Source of the DNA: Parahaliea mediterranea
Lineage (GTDB): Bacteria > Pseudomonadota > Gammaproteobacteria > Pseudomonadales > Halieaceae
DNA length: 64,000 nt
NCBI RefSeq assembly: GCF_003402235.1
Contig: NZ_QEWO01000007.1
Location: 1 to 64,000, forward strand
Direction of reading: 5' to 3'
A program made the translations under genes and the position numbers. Shown piece by piece: positions 27,618-36,958 of this stretch. The notes under the pieces were generated by a model, which was given only the letters and a program-made list of their open reading frames with translations, ran no database searches and was not told the origin of the DNA. How positions within the stretch are numbered: the first letter of the stretch is position 1; each line of letters opens with the position of its first letter.

Positions 27618-27718
27618 TGATCGTCGTCCTGTTGCTTCACGCTGATAAGTCAGTGTTGGAGGTTGGCCCGAGGGGCACGGATGAAGCTGTTTATAAGCCG
27701 GATGCCTGTGCCGCGGGT

Positions 27719-27732
27719 TTGATCTGGATCAA
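27719..27732. promoter_or_regulatory. FNR/Anr binding site, perfect consensus
   Basis: TTGATCTGGATCAA is a perfect TTGAT-N4-ATCAA palindrome. It lies about 102 bp upstream of the HsaA-like start and 195 bp upstream of ompW, so it more likely controls the oxygenase pair. Confidence 0.75.
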
Positions 27733-27838
27733 GGGATTGTGCGGCCGGGCTGAGGGGGGTCTTGAAGTACAACTTATTGAATCGTAAGTGCTGTCATTTT
27801 GCTGGTGTGTCCGGTTGATCTGCCTGCGCGGGGTTTTC

Positions 27839-27852
27839 TTGATTTGGGTCAA
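27839..27852. promoter_or_regulatory. FNR/Anr binding site near ompW
   Basis: TTGATTTGGGTCAA matches the FNR consensus at nine of ten defined positions. It is centred about 81 bp upstream of the ompW start codon, suitable for activation if the transcript starts some 40 bp downstream of it. Confidence 0.7.
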
Positions 27853-27926
27853 CGGCAGTTGCACTGGCTGGCCCCTACAATCCGCGCCGACATCAACAGC
27901 AGTAGTGACTGTGACGGAGTAAACCG

Positions 27927-28613
27927 ATGCAAAAGTGCTTGAGAGCGGCCCTTGGTGGATGTTTGTTGGTTGCCGCTGTACCGGCGCTGGCTTATGAGGC
28001 GGGCGATGTGATCGTGCGGGTTGGCGCTGCCACTGTGAACCCCCGGGAAGACAGTGAGCAGATTGTTCTGCCCACAAGCCCCAGCCCCACCGTGCTACCG
28101 GGTGTTGGTGTGGATGGTGATACCCAACTGGGGCTGGGAGGCGCCTATTTATTGACTCCGAGCCTGGGTATTGAGCTTTTGGCGGCAACCCCGTTTGAGC
28201 ACGACGTGAAGGTGCAGGGGCTCGGGATAGAGGGTGGTTCGGTCAGCCATTTGCCGCCCACCCTGAGCCTGCAGTGGTACCCCAGAGGGGCGGCGGCGGG
28301 CTGGCAGCCCTATCTCGGTATAGGCATTAACTACACCGTATTCTTTGACGAGGATGTAAGCTCAGAGTTGAAAGGGGCCTTGCAGGCCACCCTGGGCGCC
28401 AGTCGGGCCGATCTTGCGTTGGAGAACTCTGTCGGTCTTGCTGGTCAGGTTGGGGTGGATATTCCACTGAACGACAATCTGATGTTGAATGCCGCAGTTT
28501 GGTATATCGATATCGATACCGAGGCAGCTATCCGCACTGATGTGGGCACAGTAAAGTTTGACCTGGATATCGACCCCTGGGTTTACAGCCTCGGCCTTGC
28601 CTGGCGATTTTAG
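27927..28613 (+). CDS. ompW: OmpW family outer-membrane protein
   Basis: A 228-aa eight-stranded barrel: signal peptide ending PALAYEAGD, then VIVRVGAATVNPRED, the family motif LGGAYLLTPSLGIELLAATPF, and the terminal WVYSLGLAWRF. OmpW barrels form narrow hydrophobic channels for small lipophilic molecules, and in other gammaproteobacteria they are raised by FNR under low oxygen. An FNR site lies upstream and the FNR-type gene converges with it, overlapping its stop by four bases. In this setting it may admit the substrate of the neighbouring oxygenases. Confidence 0.93.
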   Translation: MQKCLRAALGGCLLVAAVPALAYEAGDVIVRVGAATVNPREDSEQIVLPTSPSPTVLPGVGVDGDTQLGLGGAYLLTPSLGIELLAATPFEHDVKVQGLGIEGGSVSHLPPTLSLQWYPRGAAAGWQPYLGIGINYTVFFDEDVSSELKGALQATLGASRADLALENSVGLAGQVGVDIPLNDNLMLNAAVWYIDIDTEAAIRTDVGTVKFDLDIDPWVYSLGLAWRF

Positions 28614-29380
28614 GGCTTGTTTGCGGGGCGCGCAGTGCTGCGCAGTGCCTCCGGCTTGAGAATGCGGATTTCACGGTTGTCCAGGGTAATCACCTGCTCC
28701 TCGCGCAGCCGGCTCAAGCACCGGCTGACGGTTTCGATGGTCATGCCCAGATGGCAGCCGATGTCTGCCCGCGACATGGGGAGCCGAAAGTGCAGTGCGC
28801 TTTGTCCCAGGCTCGCATAGCGTTTGGAGAGGTTCAGGATCAGGGCTTTGATCCGCTCGTAGGCACTGTACTGGGTTACCAGGCAGAGGTGTTCCATCTT
28901 GGCCTGCACGCAGCCGCTGACTGCCTCCATCAGGTGGGTCTGGAGTATGGGCAGTGTTCTGCCCAGTTGTTGCAGCAGGTCAAATGGCAGGGCACAGACC
29001 GATGCGGTTTCCAGGGCCTGCACACTGCACTGGTGCTTGCCACTACTGACGCCATCGAGACCGAATACCTCGCCCGGCAGTACGAAGTCGGTAATCTGGA
29101 TGTTGCCATTACTGCAATGCCGGTAACCCTTGAGCGCCCCTGAACGCAGTGCATACAGATTTGTGAAGGGCTCCCCTTCTTCGTAGACGATGCCGCCGCG
29201 ATGAATCGGCGTGCTGCGTTGAACGATGTCGTCCAGCAAGAGGGTTTCCGCCTCATTCAGGCTCAGCGGCAGGCAGAGCCGGTTCATGCGGCAGTTCTGG
29301 CAGTTGATCAAGTGGCGCTGCGTGGCGCCATGCGCTTGGCCAGAGGGGGATAATCGAGGTTCGGGTTTCACTGGCTTCAA
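28610..29380 (-). CDS. FNR/Anr-family oxygen-sensing transcriptional regulator
   Basis: A 256-aa CRP/FNR protein. Cys27, Cys30, Cys36 and Cys118 correspond to the four [4Fe-4S] ligands of FNR. The cyclic-nucleotide-like domain follows (GGIVYEEGEPFTNLYALRSG), then the helix-turn-helix MSRADIGCHLGMTIETVSRCLSRL whose E-x-x-SR residues read TTGAT half-sites. Its own sites lie just beyond ompW, so local control is likely. The start is uncertain: TTG at 29380 or GTG at 29371, both with poor ribosome sites; no ATG precedes the cysteine motif. Confidence 0.92.
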   Translation of the reverse strand: MKPVKPEPRLSPSGQAHGATQRHLINCQNCRMNRLCLPLSLNEAETLLLDDIVQRSTPIHRGGIVYEEGEPFTNLYALRSGALKGYRHCSNGNIQITDFVLPGEVFGLDGVSSGKHQCSVQALETASVCALPFDLLQQLGRTLPILQTHLMEAVSGCVQAKMEHLCLVTQYSAYERIKALILNLSKRYASLGQSALHFRLPMSRADIGCHLGMTIETVSRCLSRLREEQVITLDNREIRILKPEALRSTARPANKP

Positions 29381-29476
29381 GTCCGCGGGTGAGTCGCAAG
29401 GGGGCGGTAAACAGAGGTCGTCGCCCGCGTGGTTAGAATACTGCGTATTGACAGGGGGGTCGAGCAGGGCGAGAGG

Positions 29477-29548
29477 CTGGGAAAGGGACTCGGAAAGGGA
29501 CTCGGAAAGGGGCTTGGAGAGGGGCCGAGAGAGGGGCCGAGAGAGGGC
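29477..29548 (+). repeat. Six imperfect 12-bp tandem repeats upstream of hemA
   Basis: The units run from CTGGGAAAGGGA through CTCGGAAAGGGA to CCGAGAGAGGGG, drifting step by step across six copies. The array is purine-rich on the plus strand and ends 113 bp before hemA. A 64-codon frame from GTG 29429 would read it as LGKG/LGEG/PREG repeats, but I do not call that a gene. Confidence 0.85.
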
Positions 29549-29627
29549 TCTATTGTGGACTACGACAGGGGAATTTTGCTGTGGATATGCTATCTTGCAG
29601 GCCCTTTTGCCATGTATTTATAAAGCG

Positions 29628-29649
29628 TGCAGATCCGGCGTGATCTGCA
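29628..29649 (+). promoter_or_regulatory. Hairpin in the hemA leader
   Basis: TGCAGATC and GATCTGCA pair perfectly around a six-base loop, ending 12 bp before the hemA ATG. It would cover the ribosome-binding region and could tune hemA translation. Confidence 0.4.
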
Positions 29650-29661
29650 GCCCCGACCACG

Positions 29662-31059
29662 ATGAATTTCCTTGCCTTGGGTATCAACCACAACTCCGCC
29701 GCCGTCGAGGTGCGCGAGCGGGTGGCCTTTGCCCCGGAGCAGGTGGGCGATGCGTTGACCGCGCTGTGCCGGCACCCCGGCGTGGAAGACGCCCTTATTC
29801 TTTCCACCTGCAACCGCACCGAGCTGTATATCCAGGGCAGCGACGCGGTGAGCGCCGAACTGGCCAGTCGCCTGGTGGAATGGATGGCCAGCTATCACCA
29901 CCTGTCGGCCGACGAACTGCACAAAGCCGCGTATTTTCACCTAGGCAGCGATGCCCTGGAGCACGTGGTGCGGGTGGCCAGCGGGCTGGACTCCATGGTG
30001 CTGGGCGAGCCGCAGATATTCGGCCAGCTCAAATCCGCCTTCTCGGTGGCGCTGGACGAGGGCGTGGTTGGCGCCGACTTCAACCGCCTGTTTCAGCGCG
30101 TGTTCGCCCTGGCCAAGCGGGTGCGCACCGATACCGCCATCGGCGAAAACCCGGTGTCGGTGGCCTATGCCGCGGTGGATCTCGCGGGCCACATTTTTAC
30201 CGACCTGTCGGCCTGCTCCGCCCTGCTGGTGGGCGCCGGGGAAACCATCGAACTGGTGACCCGCCACCTGATCGAGGCCGGAGTGCGCCGCATCACCATC
30301 GCCAACCGTACGCTGGAGCGCGCGCGGGAACTGGCCCGGCGCTTTGGCGCCGAGGCAGTACTGATGGCGGACATCCCCGACCAGTTGATTAACGCCGATA
30401 TTGTTATCACCTCTACCGCCAGCCAGTTGCCCATTCTTGGCAAGGGTGCGGTGGAGCGCGCGGTTCGCGCCCGCAAGCACCGCCCCATGCTGATGGTGGA
30501 TATTGCCGTGCCGCGAGACATCGAGCCGGAGGTGGGGGAGCTGCGGGACATCTACCTGTACAGCGTGGATGACCTGAGAGACATCGTGGAAGAAAACCTG
30601 CGCAGCCGCCAGAGCGAAGCGCGCAAGGCGGATGTGATGATTGCCGAGGGCGTGCGCGCCTACAGCGAGGAACTGCGCAGCCTGGTGGCGGTGGACTCGG
30701 TAAAGGAATACCGCGCCATGGCCGAACAATTGCGCGAGCAGGAACTGGACCGCGCCCTGCGCGGCCTGGCTCGCGGCGACGACCCCCAGGTGGTGGTGGC
30801 GCAGCTGGCCCGGGGCATCACCAACAAACTGATACACGCCCCCACCGCCGGTCTCAAGCAGGCCAGCGTGGACGGCCGCGCCGACCTGCTCGGCCAGGCC
30901 CGCCGGCTGCTGGGGCTGGAGCCCCCCGCCGCGGCGTCGGCCCAGCCGGCGTCGCGCACTGCGCCCGAGACTGAACCCAAACCTGCGCCCAAGGCTGCGC
31001 CCGAGCAAAGCCCCGGCCCCGCCGGCGACAACCGCAAACCCGGACACACCCTGCAATGA
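29662..31059 (+). CDS. hemA: Glutamyl-tRNA reductase
   Basis: A 465-aa enzyme making glutamate-1-semialdehyde from Glu-tRNA, the first step of tetrapyrrole synthesis. Catalytic Cys50 is in [24 protein letters not shown] and the NADPH domain ([20 protein letters not shown]) follow. The normal protein ends near residue 420; here about 45 residues rich in Ala, Pro, Lys and Glu are added. The stop overlaps the prfA start (ATGA). It heads hemA-prfA-prmC-moeB. Confidence 0.97.
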   Translation: MNFLALGINHNSAAVEVRERVAFAPEQVGDALTALCRHPGVEDALILSTCNRTELYIQGSDAVSAELASRLVEWMASYHHLSADELHKAAYFHLGSDALEHVVRVASGLDSMVLGEPQIFGQLKSAFSVALDEGVVGADFNRLFQRVFALAKRVRTDTAIGENPVSVAYAAVDLAGHIFTDLSACSALLVGAGETIELVTRHLIEAGVRRITIANRTLERARELARRFGAEAVLMADIPDQLINADIVITSTASQLPILGKGAVERAVRARKHRPMLMVDIAVPRDIEPEVGELRDIYLYSVDDLRDIVEENLRSRQSEARKADVMIAEGVRAYSEELRSLVAVDSVKEYRAMAEQLREQELDRALRGLARGDDPQVVVAQLARGITNKLIHAPTAGLKQASVDGRADLLGQARRLLGLEPPAAASAQPASRTAPETEPKPAPKAAPEQSPGPAGDNRKPGHTLQ

Positions 31060-32141
31060 AAGCCTCCCTGCTGAGCAAACTGGATACCCTCACCGACCGT
31101 CACGAGGAGGTGGCCGCCCTGCTGGGGGACGCCGAAACCATCGCCAGCCAGGAGCGCTTCCGCGACCTGTCCCGCGAGTACGCGGAGCTGGAAACCGTAG
31201 TGCAGTGCTACGCCGGCTACCGGCGGGTGAAGGGCGACCTCGAAGAAGCGCGCGCCATGCTGGCCGAGAACGACCCCGACATGGTTGCCATGGCAGAAGA
31301 GGAGATCGCCAGCAACAGCGAGCAGCTCGAAGCGCTGGAGTTGGAGCTGCAAACCCTGCTGTTGCCGCGCGACCCGCGGGATTCCCACAACGTCTATCTG
31401 GAAATTCGCGCCGGCACCGGTGGTGACGAGGCGGCTATCTTCTCCGGCGATTTATTCCGCATGTACTCACGCTATGCCGAGCGGATGGGCTGGCGCATCG
31501 AGGTGCTCTCGGAGCGCCCCGGCGAACACGGCGGCTACAAGGAAATCATCACCCGGGTGGAGGGGCGCGATGTGTACGCCCACCTAAAGTTCGAGTCCGG
31601 CGCCCACCGCGTGCAGCGCGTGCCGGAAACCGAGTCCCAGGGGCGCATCCACACCTCGGCCTGCACCGTGGCGATCATGGCCGAGGCGGAGTCGGTGGAC
31701 GAGGTGGAAATCAACAAGGCCGACCTGCGCGTGGATACCTACCGGGCCTCTGGCGCCGGCGGCCAGCACGTCAACAAAACCGACTCGGCGGTGCGCATTA
31801 CCCACCTGCCAAGTGGCATAGTGGTGGAGTGCCAGGACGAGCGCTCGCAGCACAAAAACCGCGCCCGGGCCATGTCCCTGCTGCAGTCCAAGTTGCTGTC
31901 CAGTGCCCAGGACAAACAGGCCGCGGAGCAGGCCGAAGAGCGCCGCAACCTGGTGGGCAGTGGTGACCGCTCGGACCGTATCCGCACCTATAACTTTCCC
32001 CAGGGGCGGGTTACCGACCACCGCATCAACCTCACCCTGTACAAGCTCGACGAAGTGATGGCAGGCGAGCTGGATGCCGTCATCGCGCCGCTGCGTCAGG
32101 AGTACCAGGCCGACCAGCTCGCGGCGCTGGCGGCGCAGTAA
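31056..32141 (+). CDS. prfA: Peptide chain release factor 1
   Basis: A 361-aa class I release factor for UAA and UAG. The GGQ motif is at residues 235-237 ([15 protein letters not shown]), methylated by the product of the next gene. The codon-reading PxT tripeptide appears as PET at 190-192. The N-terminal helical domain and [19 protein letters not shown] tail are complete. Overlaps hemA by four bases. Confidence 0.98.
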   Translation: MKASLLSKLDTLTDRHEEVAALLGDAETIASQERFRDLSREYAELETVVQCYAGYRRVKGDLEEARAMLAENDPDMVAMAEEEIASNSEQLEALELELQTLLLPRDPRDSHNVYLEIRAGTGGDEAAIFSGDLFRMYSRYAERMGWRIEVLSERPGEHGGYKEIITRVEGRDVYAHLKFESGAHRVQRVPETESQGRIHTSACTVAIMAEAESVDEVEINKADLRVDTYRASGAGGQHVNKTDSAVRITHLPSGIVVECQDERSQHKNRARAMSLLQSKLLSSAQDKQAAEQAEERRNLVGSGDRSDRIRTYNFPQGRVTDHRINLTLYKLDEVMAGELDAVIAPLRQEYQADQLAALAAQ

Positions 32142-32149
32142 GTCACGCC

Positions 32150-32983
32150 GTGGCCAGTGTCAGGGACCTGTTGGCACTGGGCGCCGACCTGCCCACGGAA
32201 AGCCCCGCCCGGGACGCCGAAGTGCTGCTGTGCCACTGCCTGCAGCGCGATCGCACCTGGCTGTACACCTGGCCGGAAAAACCCGTCGACGCGGCAAATG
32301 AGCAGCGCTTTCGCGCACTACTGGCGCGGCGCCGGCAGGGTGAGCCGGTGGCCCACCTCACCGGCCAGCGCGACTTCTGGACCCTGTCCCTGGCCGTTAC
32401 GCCCGACACCCTGATACCCCGGCCCGACACCGAGACCCTGGTGAGCTGGGCGCTGGAGTTGCCGCTGCAGGAGCAGGCCCGGGTGCTGGACCTTGGCACC
32501 GGCAGCGGCGCCATTGCCCTGGCGCTGGCCAGTGAGCGGGCGGGCTGGCAAGTGACCGCCACCGATGCCAGCGCGGCGGCACTGGCGGTGGCCCAGCGCA
32601 ACATTGCGCACTGCTGCCCCGGCCGCGTGCGCACCCTGCAGGGCAGCTGGTTTGCACCGCTGGCTGGCGAGCGCTTTGACCTCATTGTCAGCAACCCGCC
32701 CTATATCGAAGCCGCTGACGCGCACCTGGCCAGTGGCGATGTGCGCTTTGAGCCGCGCTCGGCGCTGGTGGCCGGCGCCAGCGGGCTGGACGACCTGCAG
32801 GCCATCATCTCGGGGGCGCCCGCGCACCTCGCTCCCGGTGCTTACCTGTTGCTGGAACACGGCTATCGCCAGGGCGAGGCGGTGCGCAATTTGCTGACGC
32901 AGGCGGGGTTTGAGGCTGTAGCTACGCGGCGCGACCTGGGCGGCAACGAGCGGGTGAGCGGGGGCCGGTGCGGTGCTGACTGA
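32150..32983 (+). CDS. prmC: Release factor glutamine N5-methyltransferase
   Basis: A 277-aa SAM-dependent enzyme that methylates the Gln of the GGQ motif in release factors. The N-terminal helical domain contains [12 protein letters not shown]; the SAM motif is [16 protein letters not shown] and the catalytic NPPY follows (SNPPYIEA). GTG start eight bases after the prfA stop; its end overlaps moeB by 11 bases. Confidence 0.97.
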   Translation: MASVRDLLALGADLPTESPARDAEVLLCHCLQRDRTWLYTWPEKPVDAANEQRFRALLARRRQGEPVAHLTGQRDFWTLSLAVTPDTLIPRPDTETLVSWALELPLQEQARVLDLGTGSGAIALALASERAGWQVTATDASAAALAVAQRNIAHCCPGRVRTLQGSWFAPLAGERFDLIVSNPPYIEAADAHLASGDVRFEPRSALVAGASGLDDLQAIISGAPAHLAPGAYLLLEHGYRQGEAVRNLLTQAGFEAVATRRDLGGNERVSGGRCGAD

Positions 32984-33722
32984 TGCCCAGCTACAGCGCT
33001 ATGCGCGCCAGATTCTGGTGCCCGGTGTGGATATTGCCGGGCAGGAGCGGTTGCAGCAGGCCCGGGTGATGGTACTGGGGCTGGGGGGGCTCGGCAGCCC
33101 CGCCGCCCTGTATCTGGGTGGTGCCGGGGTGGGGCATCTGGTGCTGGCCGACGGCGACACCGTGGCCGTGGACAACCTGCCGCGCCAGCTCTGCCATCAG
33201 GACGATGACTGTGGCCGCAACAAGGCGCACTCCGCCGCCGCGGCCATTGCCGCGCGCAACCCCGAGGTGAGCGTTGAAGTGATTCCCCGGCGCCTTGATG
33301 AAGCTGATCTGGATGCCTGCCTGCCCGGGCTGGACCTGGTGCTGGACTGCAGCGACAACTACCCCTTGCGCTACGCACTCAACCGCGCCAGCCTGCGCCA
33401 CCGGGTGCCGGTGGTGAGTGCGGCGGCGGTGCGCCTTGAGGCCCAGATTGCCCTGCTGGACCCGAACCGCAACGACCCCTGCTACCGCTGCCTGTACCCC
33501 GAGGCCGGCGCGCAAACCGCCCTGAGCTGTGCCGAAAGTGGCGTGCTGGGCCCGGTGGTGGGGGTGGCTGGCAGCCTGCAGGCGCTGGAGGCCATCAAGT
33601 ACCTGTCCGGTTGCGCCGAGCCGCTGGCGGGCACCCTGCTGATGATGGACCTGGCGACGCTGGAGTTTCGCCGCCTGGGCGTTCAGCGCCGCGATGGCTG
33701 CCCGGACTGCGGCGGGCCCTGA
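32973..33722 (+). CDS. moeB: Molybdopterin-synthase adenylyltransferase
   Basis: A 249-aa ThiF/E1-like enzyme that adenylates the MoaD C-terminus for molybdenum cofactor synthesis. ATP-binding [13 protein letters not shown], the DNLPRQLCH segment and zinc ligands in CYRCLYPE and CPDCGG are present. No catalytic Cys can be assigned with certainty; ThiF is the alternative, but position in the hemA-prfA-prmC operon favours MoeB. GTG start inside the prmC end. Confidence 0.92.
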   Translation: MLTDAQLQRYARQILVPGVDIAGQERLQQARVMVLGLGGLGSPAALYLGGAGVGHLVLADGDTVAVDNLPRQLCHQDDDCGRNKAHSAAAAIAARNPEVSVEVIPRRLDEADLDACLPGLDLVLDCSDNYPLRYALNRASLRHRVPVVSAAAVRLEAQIALLDPNRNDPCYRCLYPEAGAQTALSCAESGVLGPVVGVAGSLQALEAIKYLSGCAEPLAGTLLMMDLATLEFRRLGVQRRDGCPDCGGP

Positions 33723-33863
33723 CTGAACGGGCAAGACGGCAGGCGTTAAGACAGCCGCCGTTCGTGGCCGCCCCGCGTCACTCCCTGTGCCGGCAAACTT
33801 TCATCGGGTATTGTTGTCACAGTTGCAGTCCACCGATACCGTCCACTGGCTCTGGAAAACGCT

Positions 33864-34457
33864 ATGAACGCACTGGCGCGCGCCTATTACAGCCTACACG
33901 AAGCCCTTTTTCCCCGGCTGGCTCACCTCGATGGCCTTGCCCCGCTCGCCATGCGCCTTTACCTGGTGCCGGTGCTGTGGACGGCGGGCAGCCAGAAAAT
34001 CGCCAACATGGAATCCACCATCGAGTGGTTCGGCAACCCCGAGTGGGGGCTGGGCCTGCCGATGCCGTCGCTGCTGGCCCACCTCGCCGCCTACACCGAG
34101 GCCATTGGCGCGCTGCTGTTGCTGGTGGGGTTGGCGGTGCGCTGGGTCAGTGTGCCGCTGATGATTACCATGGCGGTCGCCGCAATCACCGTGCACTGGG
34201 CCAATGGCTGGCCGGCCATTGCCGATTCCAGCGCCCAGGAAGTAGCCATTCGCCTGGGTGAGGCCAAGGACATCCTGCGCGAGCACGGCAACTATCGCTG
34301 GCTCACCGAGAAGGGCAATTTTGTGGTGCTCAACAATGGTATCGAGTTCGCCGTTACCTATTTCATTATGCTGCTGAGCCTGTTTTTTACCGGCGGCGGG
34401 CGCTATGTGAGTGCCGATTACTACCTGTCGCGCCTCTATCCGCGAAGCCGCGTATAA
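33864..34457 (+). CDS. DoxX family membrane protein
   Basis: A 197-aa inner-membrane protein with four predicted helices: LAMRLYLVPVLWTAGSQKI, LLAHLAAYTEAIGALLLLVGLAVRW, VPLMITMAVAAITVHW, and FAVTYFIMLLSLFF. The DoxX core (W-x-A-x-x-K-I, then E-x-x-G-x-x-L-L-x-G) is visible, with a longer soluble insert before the last helix. Members are linked to sulfur redox or respiratory stress; no partner is nearby, so the role is open. Confidence 0.85.
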   Translation: MNALARAYYSLHEALFPRLAHLDGLAPLAMRLYLVPVLWTAGSQKIANMESTIEWFGNPEWGLGLPMPSLLAHLAAYTEAIGALLLLVGLAVRWVSVPLMITMAVAAITVHWANGWPAIADSSAQEVAIRLGEAKDILREHGNYRWLTEKGNFVVLNNGIEFAVTYFIMLLSLFFTGGGRYVSADYYLSRLYPRSRV

Positions 34458-34458
34458 T
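34453..34458 (+). promoter_or_regulatory. Consensus -10 box for rhlB
   Basis: A perfect TATAAT overlaps the DoxX stop codon, 86 bp before rhlB. No good -35 is seen at 16-18 bp. Confidence 0.4.
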
Positions 34459-34543
34459 ACGCGCCCACCTACCGGCACACGCCGCGGGCGAGTGGCCGCT
34501 AAAGGTGATAGACTAGCGCGTTTTTTGAGCAACAGGACATCGA

Positions 34544-35935
34544 GTGATCAAACATCTGGTGGGTCGTATCGTCAGCAAAGGCGGTGCGGAACCCGAAACT
34601 CAGGCCCCGGCGGGGAAGTACCCCGCGGCCGGACAAAAGGGCCCGCGCCCAGAGCCCGAGGCGCCACGCGCCCACCCGCGCGAAGCGGGCAAGGCAAAGA
34701 CCAACCGCAAGCGCCAGCAGCCCAAGCCTGCGGCCGAGCCCTGGAGCGTTGAGCAGTTCCCGGTTGAGCCCCAGGAGGGCAAAACCCGCTTTCACGACTT
34801 GGGGCTGCGCGACGAGCTGATGCACGGCATTGCCGACCTCGGCTTTCAGTACTGCTCTCCCATCCAGGCCTCGGTGCTGCCCCATACCCTGCAGGGCCAC
34901 GACGCCATCGGCAAGGCGCAGACCGGCACCGGTAAAACGGCCGCCTTCCTGATTACCGCCTTTAACGATTTGCTCTGCCATCCGGCCGAGGGCGAGCGCT
35001 TTCTCGGTGAGCCGCGGGCGCTGGTGATTGCCCCCACCCGGGAACTGGTGATGCAGATTGCCGAAGACGCCAAGGATCTGGGCAAGCACACCGGCCTCAA
35101 TACCGTCACCCTGATTGGTGGCATGGATTACCAGAAGCAGCTCAACCAGCTCAATCGCCGGGTGGTCGATCTGGTGGTGGCCACACCGGGCCGCCTGATC
35201 GACTTCATGACCCGCCGCGACCTGTTCCTGGATCGGGTGGAAATCCTGGTGCTGGACGAGGCCGACCGCATGCTGGACATGGGCTTCATTCCCCAGGTGA
35301 AGCGCATCGTGCGCGCCACGCCGCACAAGGAAGACCGCCAGACCCTGCTGTTCTCCGCCACCTTCACCCAGGACATCATCAACCTGTCCAACCAGTGGAC
35401 CTACCACCCGGTCACCGTGGAGATCGAGCCGGATCACGTGGCCACCGACACGGTGGACCAGAAGATCTACCTGGTCAGCAGCGAGCAGCGCTACCGCGTG
35501 CTCACCAACCTGCTGCGCGGCCCCGACGCCAGCAGCGTGATTGTGTTTGCCAATCGCCGCGACCAGGTGCGGCGCCTGCACGAGCGCCTGCGCAAGTCCG
35601 GCGTCAAGGCGGGCATCCTGTCGGGCGAGATTCCCCAGGCCAAGCGCACCCGCACCCTGGAGCAGTTCAAGAGCGGTGACATCAAGGTGCTGGTGGCCAC
35701 CGACGTGGCGGGGCGGGGGATTCACGTGGACGGCGTTACCCACGTGGTGAACTACAACCTGCCGGAAGACCCGGAAGACTACGTGCACCGCATTGGCCGC
35801 ACCGGCCGCGCCGGCGCCAGCGGCACCTCCATCAGCTTTGCCAGTGAAGACGACGCCTTCCTGCTGCCGGACCTGGAGGCCCTGCTGGGTGAGCCGCTGG
35901 AATGCACCCACCCGCCGCAGGACCTGCTGGCCTGA
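34544..35935 (+). CDS. rhlB: ATP-dependent RNA helicase RhlB
   Basis: A 463-aa DEAD-box helicase. Q motif GFQYCSPIQ, Walker [13 protein letters not shown] near residue 235, SAT, and HRIGRTGR. A basic, Pro-rich N-terminal extension of about 70 residues replaces the C-terminal tail of the enterobacterial protein, as in pseudomonads. RhlB unwinds RNA for the degradosome. GTG start at 34544 with AGGA eight bases upstream. Confidence 0.9.
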   Translation: MIKHLVGRIVSKGGAEPETQAPAGKYPAAGQKGPRPEPEAPRAHPREAGKAKTNRKRQQPKPAAEPWSVEQFPVEPQEGKTRFHDLGLRDELMHGIADLGFQYCSPIQASVLPHTLQGHDAIGKAQTGTGKTAAFLITAFNDLLCHPAEGERFLGEPRALVIAPTRELVMQIAEDAKDLGKHTGLNTVTLIGGMDYQKQLNQLNRRVVDLVVATPGRLIDFMTRRDLFLDRVEILVLDEADRMLDMGFIPQVKRIVRATPHKEDRQTLLFSATFTQDIINLSNQWTYHPVTVEIEPDHVATDTVDQKIYLVSSEQRYRVLTNLLRGPDASSVIVFANRRDQVRRLHERLRKSGVKAGILSGEIPQAKRTRTLEQFKSGDIKVLVATDVAGRGIHVDGVTHVVNYNLPEDPEDYVHRIGRTGRAGASGTSISFASEDDAFLLPDLEALLGEPLECTHPPQDLLA

Positions 35936-35941
35936 GGCCCC

Positions 35942-36679
35942 TCAGTGCCGGGGCGCCAGCTCCCGGCACCACAGCAGGGTGGCGCCCACCACCGCCGAGG
36001 GCACCACAAAAAAGTTCACCACCGGAATTGCCGCGCCCAGCGCCACCAGCCCGCCAAAACCCATGCTGGACAGGCGCCGGCTGCGCACAGCCTCTTTGAC
36101 GTCGCCAAAACTGAGGCGGTGGTTGTCCATCGGGTAGTCGACGAACTGGATACTCATCATCCAGGCTCCCAGCAGGAACCAGAGCAGCGGCGCCAGGGCA
36201 TTCACCGCCGGGATAAAGCTCAGCACCAGCACAAACAGCGCCATGGGCACGTAGTAGAGCAGCTTGGCCAGCTCCCGCACAATGCCCCGGGGCACCTCCA
36301 TCAGCGCCGGGCCGATGCCTTCCAGACCCTCCACCTCGCGGCCGGTAATCAGCTCTTCGGCTTTTTCCGCCAGCAGCGAATTAAAGGGCGAGGCAATCAG
36401 CAGGGCCAGCGCGGTGAAGGTGTAGCCGGTTGCCAGGCTGAACACCAGGCCAATCAGCGGCCAGATAATCCACTCCAGAAATGACAGCCAGTCGGGGATA
36501 AAGCCCAGCCAGTAGTCCATGTGGCTGGCCAGGTAGGCGTAGGCCACACCCAGCAGCGAGGCGAAAATCAGCACGTTCACCACCAGCGGGATCAGCACGA
36601 ACAGCCGCAGGCGGGGGTGGGTGAGCAGGCGGGCGCCCTCGATCAGGTAGCCGGCGCCCTGGATGGCGTTACCCTTCAT
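35942..36679 (-). CDS. cysZ: Sulfate transporter CysZ
   Basis: A 245-aa EI24/CysZ membrane protein: GYLIEGARLLTHPRLRLFVLIPLVVN at the start, several long helices, ASPFNSLLAEKAEE, and the C-terminal hydrophobic hairpin. CysZ moves sulfate into the cytoplasm for cysteine synthesis. ATG at 36679 has GGAGA eight bases upstream. It overlaps the CWC gene end by 11 bases and converges on rhlB. Confidence 0.93.
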   Translation of the reverse strand: MKGNAIQGAGYLIEGARLLTHPRLRLFVLIPLVVNVLIFASLLGVAYAYLASHMDYWLGFIPDWLSFLEWIIWPLIGLVFSLATGYTFTALALLIASPFNSLLAEKAEELITGREVEGLEGIGPALMEVPRGIVRELAKLLYYVPMALFVLVLSFIPAVNALAPLLWFLLGAWMMSIQFVDYPMDNHRLSFGDVKEAVRSRRLSSMGFGGLVALGAAIPVVNFFVVPSAVVGATLLWCRELAPRH

Positions 36680-36899
36680 AGTGGTCTCCAACGTGGTGGC
36701 CAGGTGGCCTGGCGGTGCGCCCGCAGGCGGGGCACAGGCAGGCCTGGCCACGCGCGTCCGGGGGAACTGCCGCCAGTGCGGCGCGGTCGATAGTGGCAGC
36801 GGCGCACCAGCAGTCCTCAATGCCGCCACCGCGTGTCAGCGCGCAGCGATTGTCGCCACCGCACAGCGGGCAGTAAATAGCGGTGTTTGGGCGCTCCAT
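36669..36899 (-). CDS. Cysteine-rich CWC family protein
   Basis: A 76-aa small protein with CPLCGGDNRC, the diagnostic CWC, and a closing CLCPAC. Spaced Cys pairs suggest a zinc-binding fold. The family has no known function. It lies upstream of cysZ on the same strand, overlapping it, and is divergent from smrA. Confidence 0.9.
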   Translation of the reverse strand: MERPNTAIYCPLCGGDNRCALTRGGGIEDCWCAAATIDRAALAAVPPDARGQACLCPACGRTARPPGHHVGDHYEG

Positions 36900-36958
36900 G
36901 CGGGCTTACCGGGAAAAGTGTACGGGCTATAATAGCGAACCCCAGGCAGGTGATGTAC

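Larger units (their letters stand above)
27618..27926. other. Divergent promoter region of hsaA-like and ompW genes
   Basis: About 310 bp between divergent genes, with no ORF. It carries two FNR/Anr-type palindromes (27719-27732 and 27839-27852), one nearer each gene. The centre is AT-rich around 27770-27800. Confidence 0.6.

Noticed and set aside
29429-29623. 64-codon frame reading the 12-bp repeats, ending in a hydrophobic stretch
   Set aside because: GTG start without a clear ribosome site; the repeat keeps all frames open, so openness is no evidence of coding. Kept only as a remark.
29226-30392. 388-codon plus-strand frame spanning the FNR gene start and hemA
   Set aside because: It overlaps two well-supported genes in the wrong frame and is dominated by Arg/Gly from the repeat array; no domain is visible.
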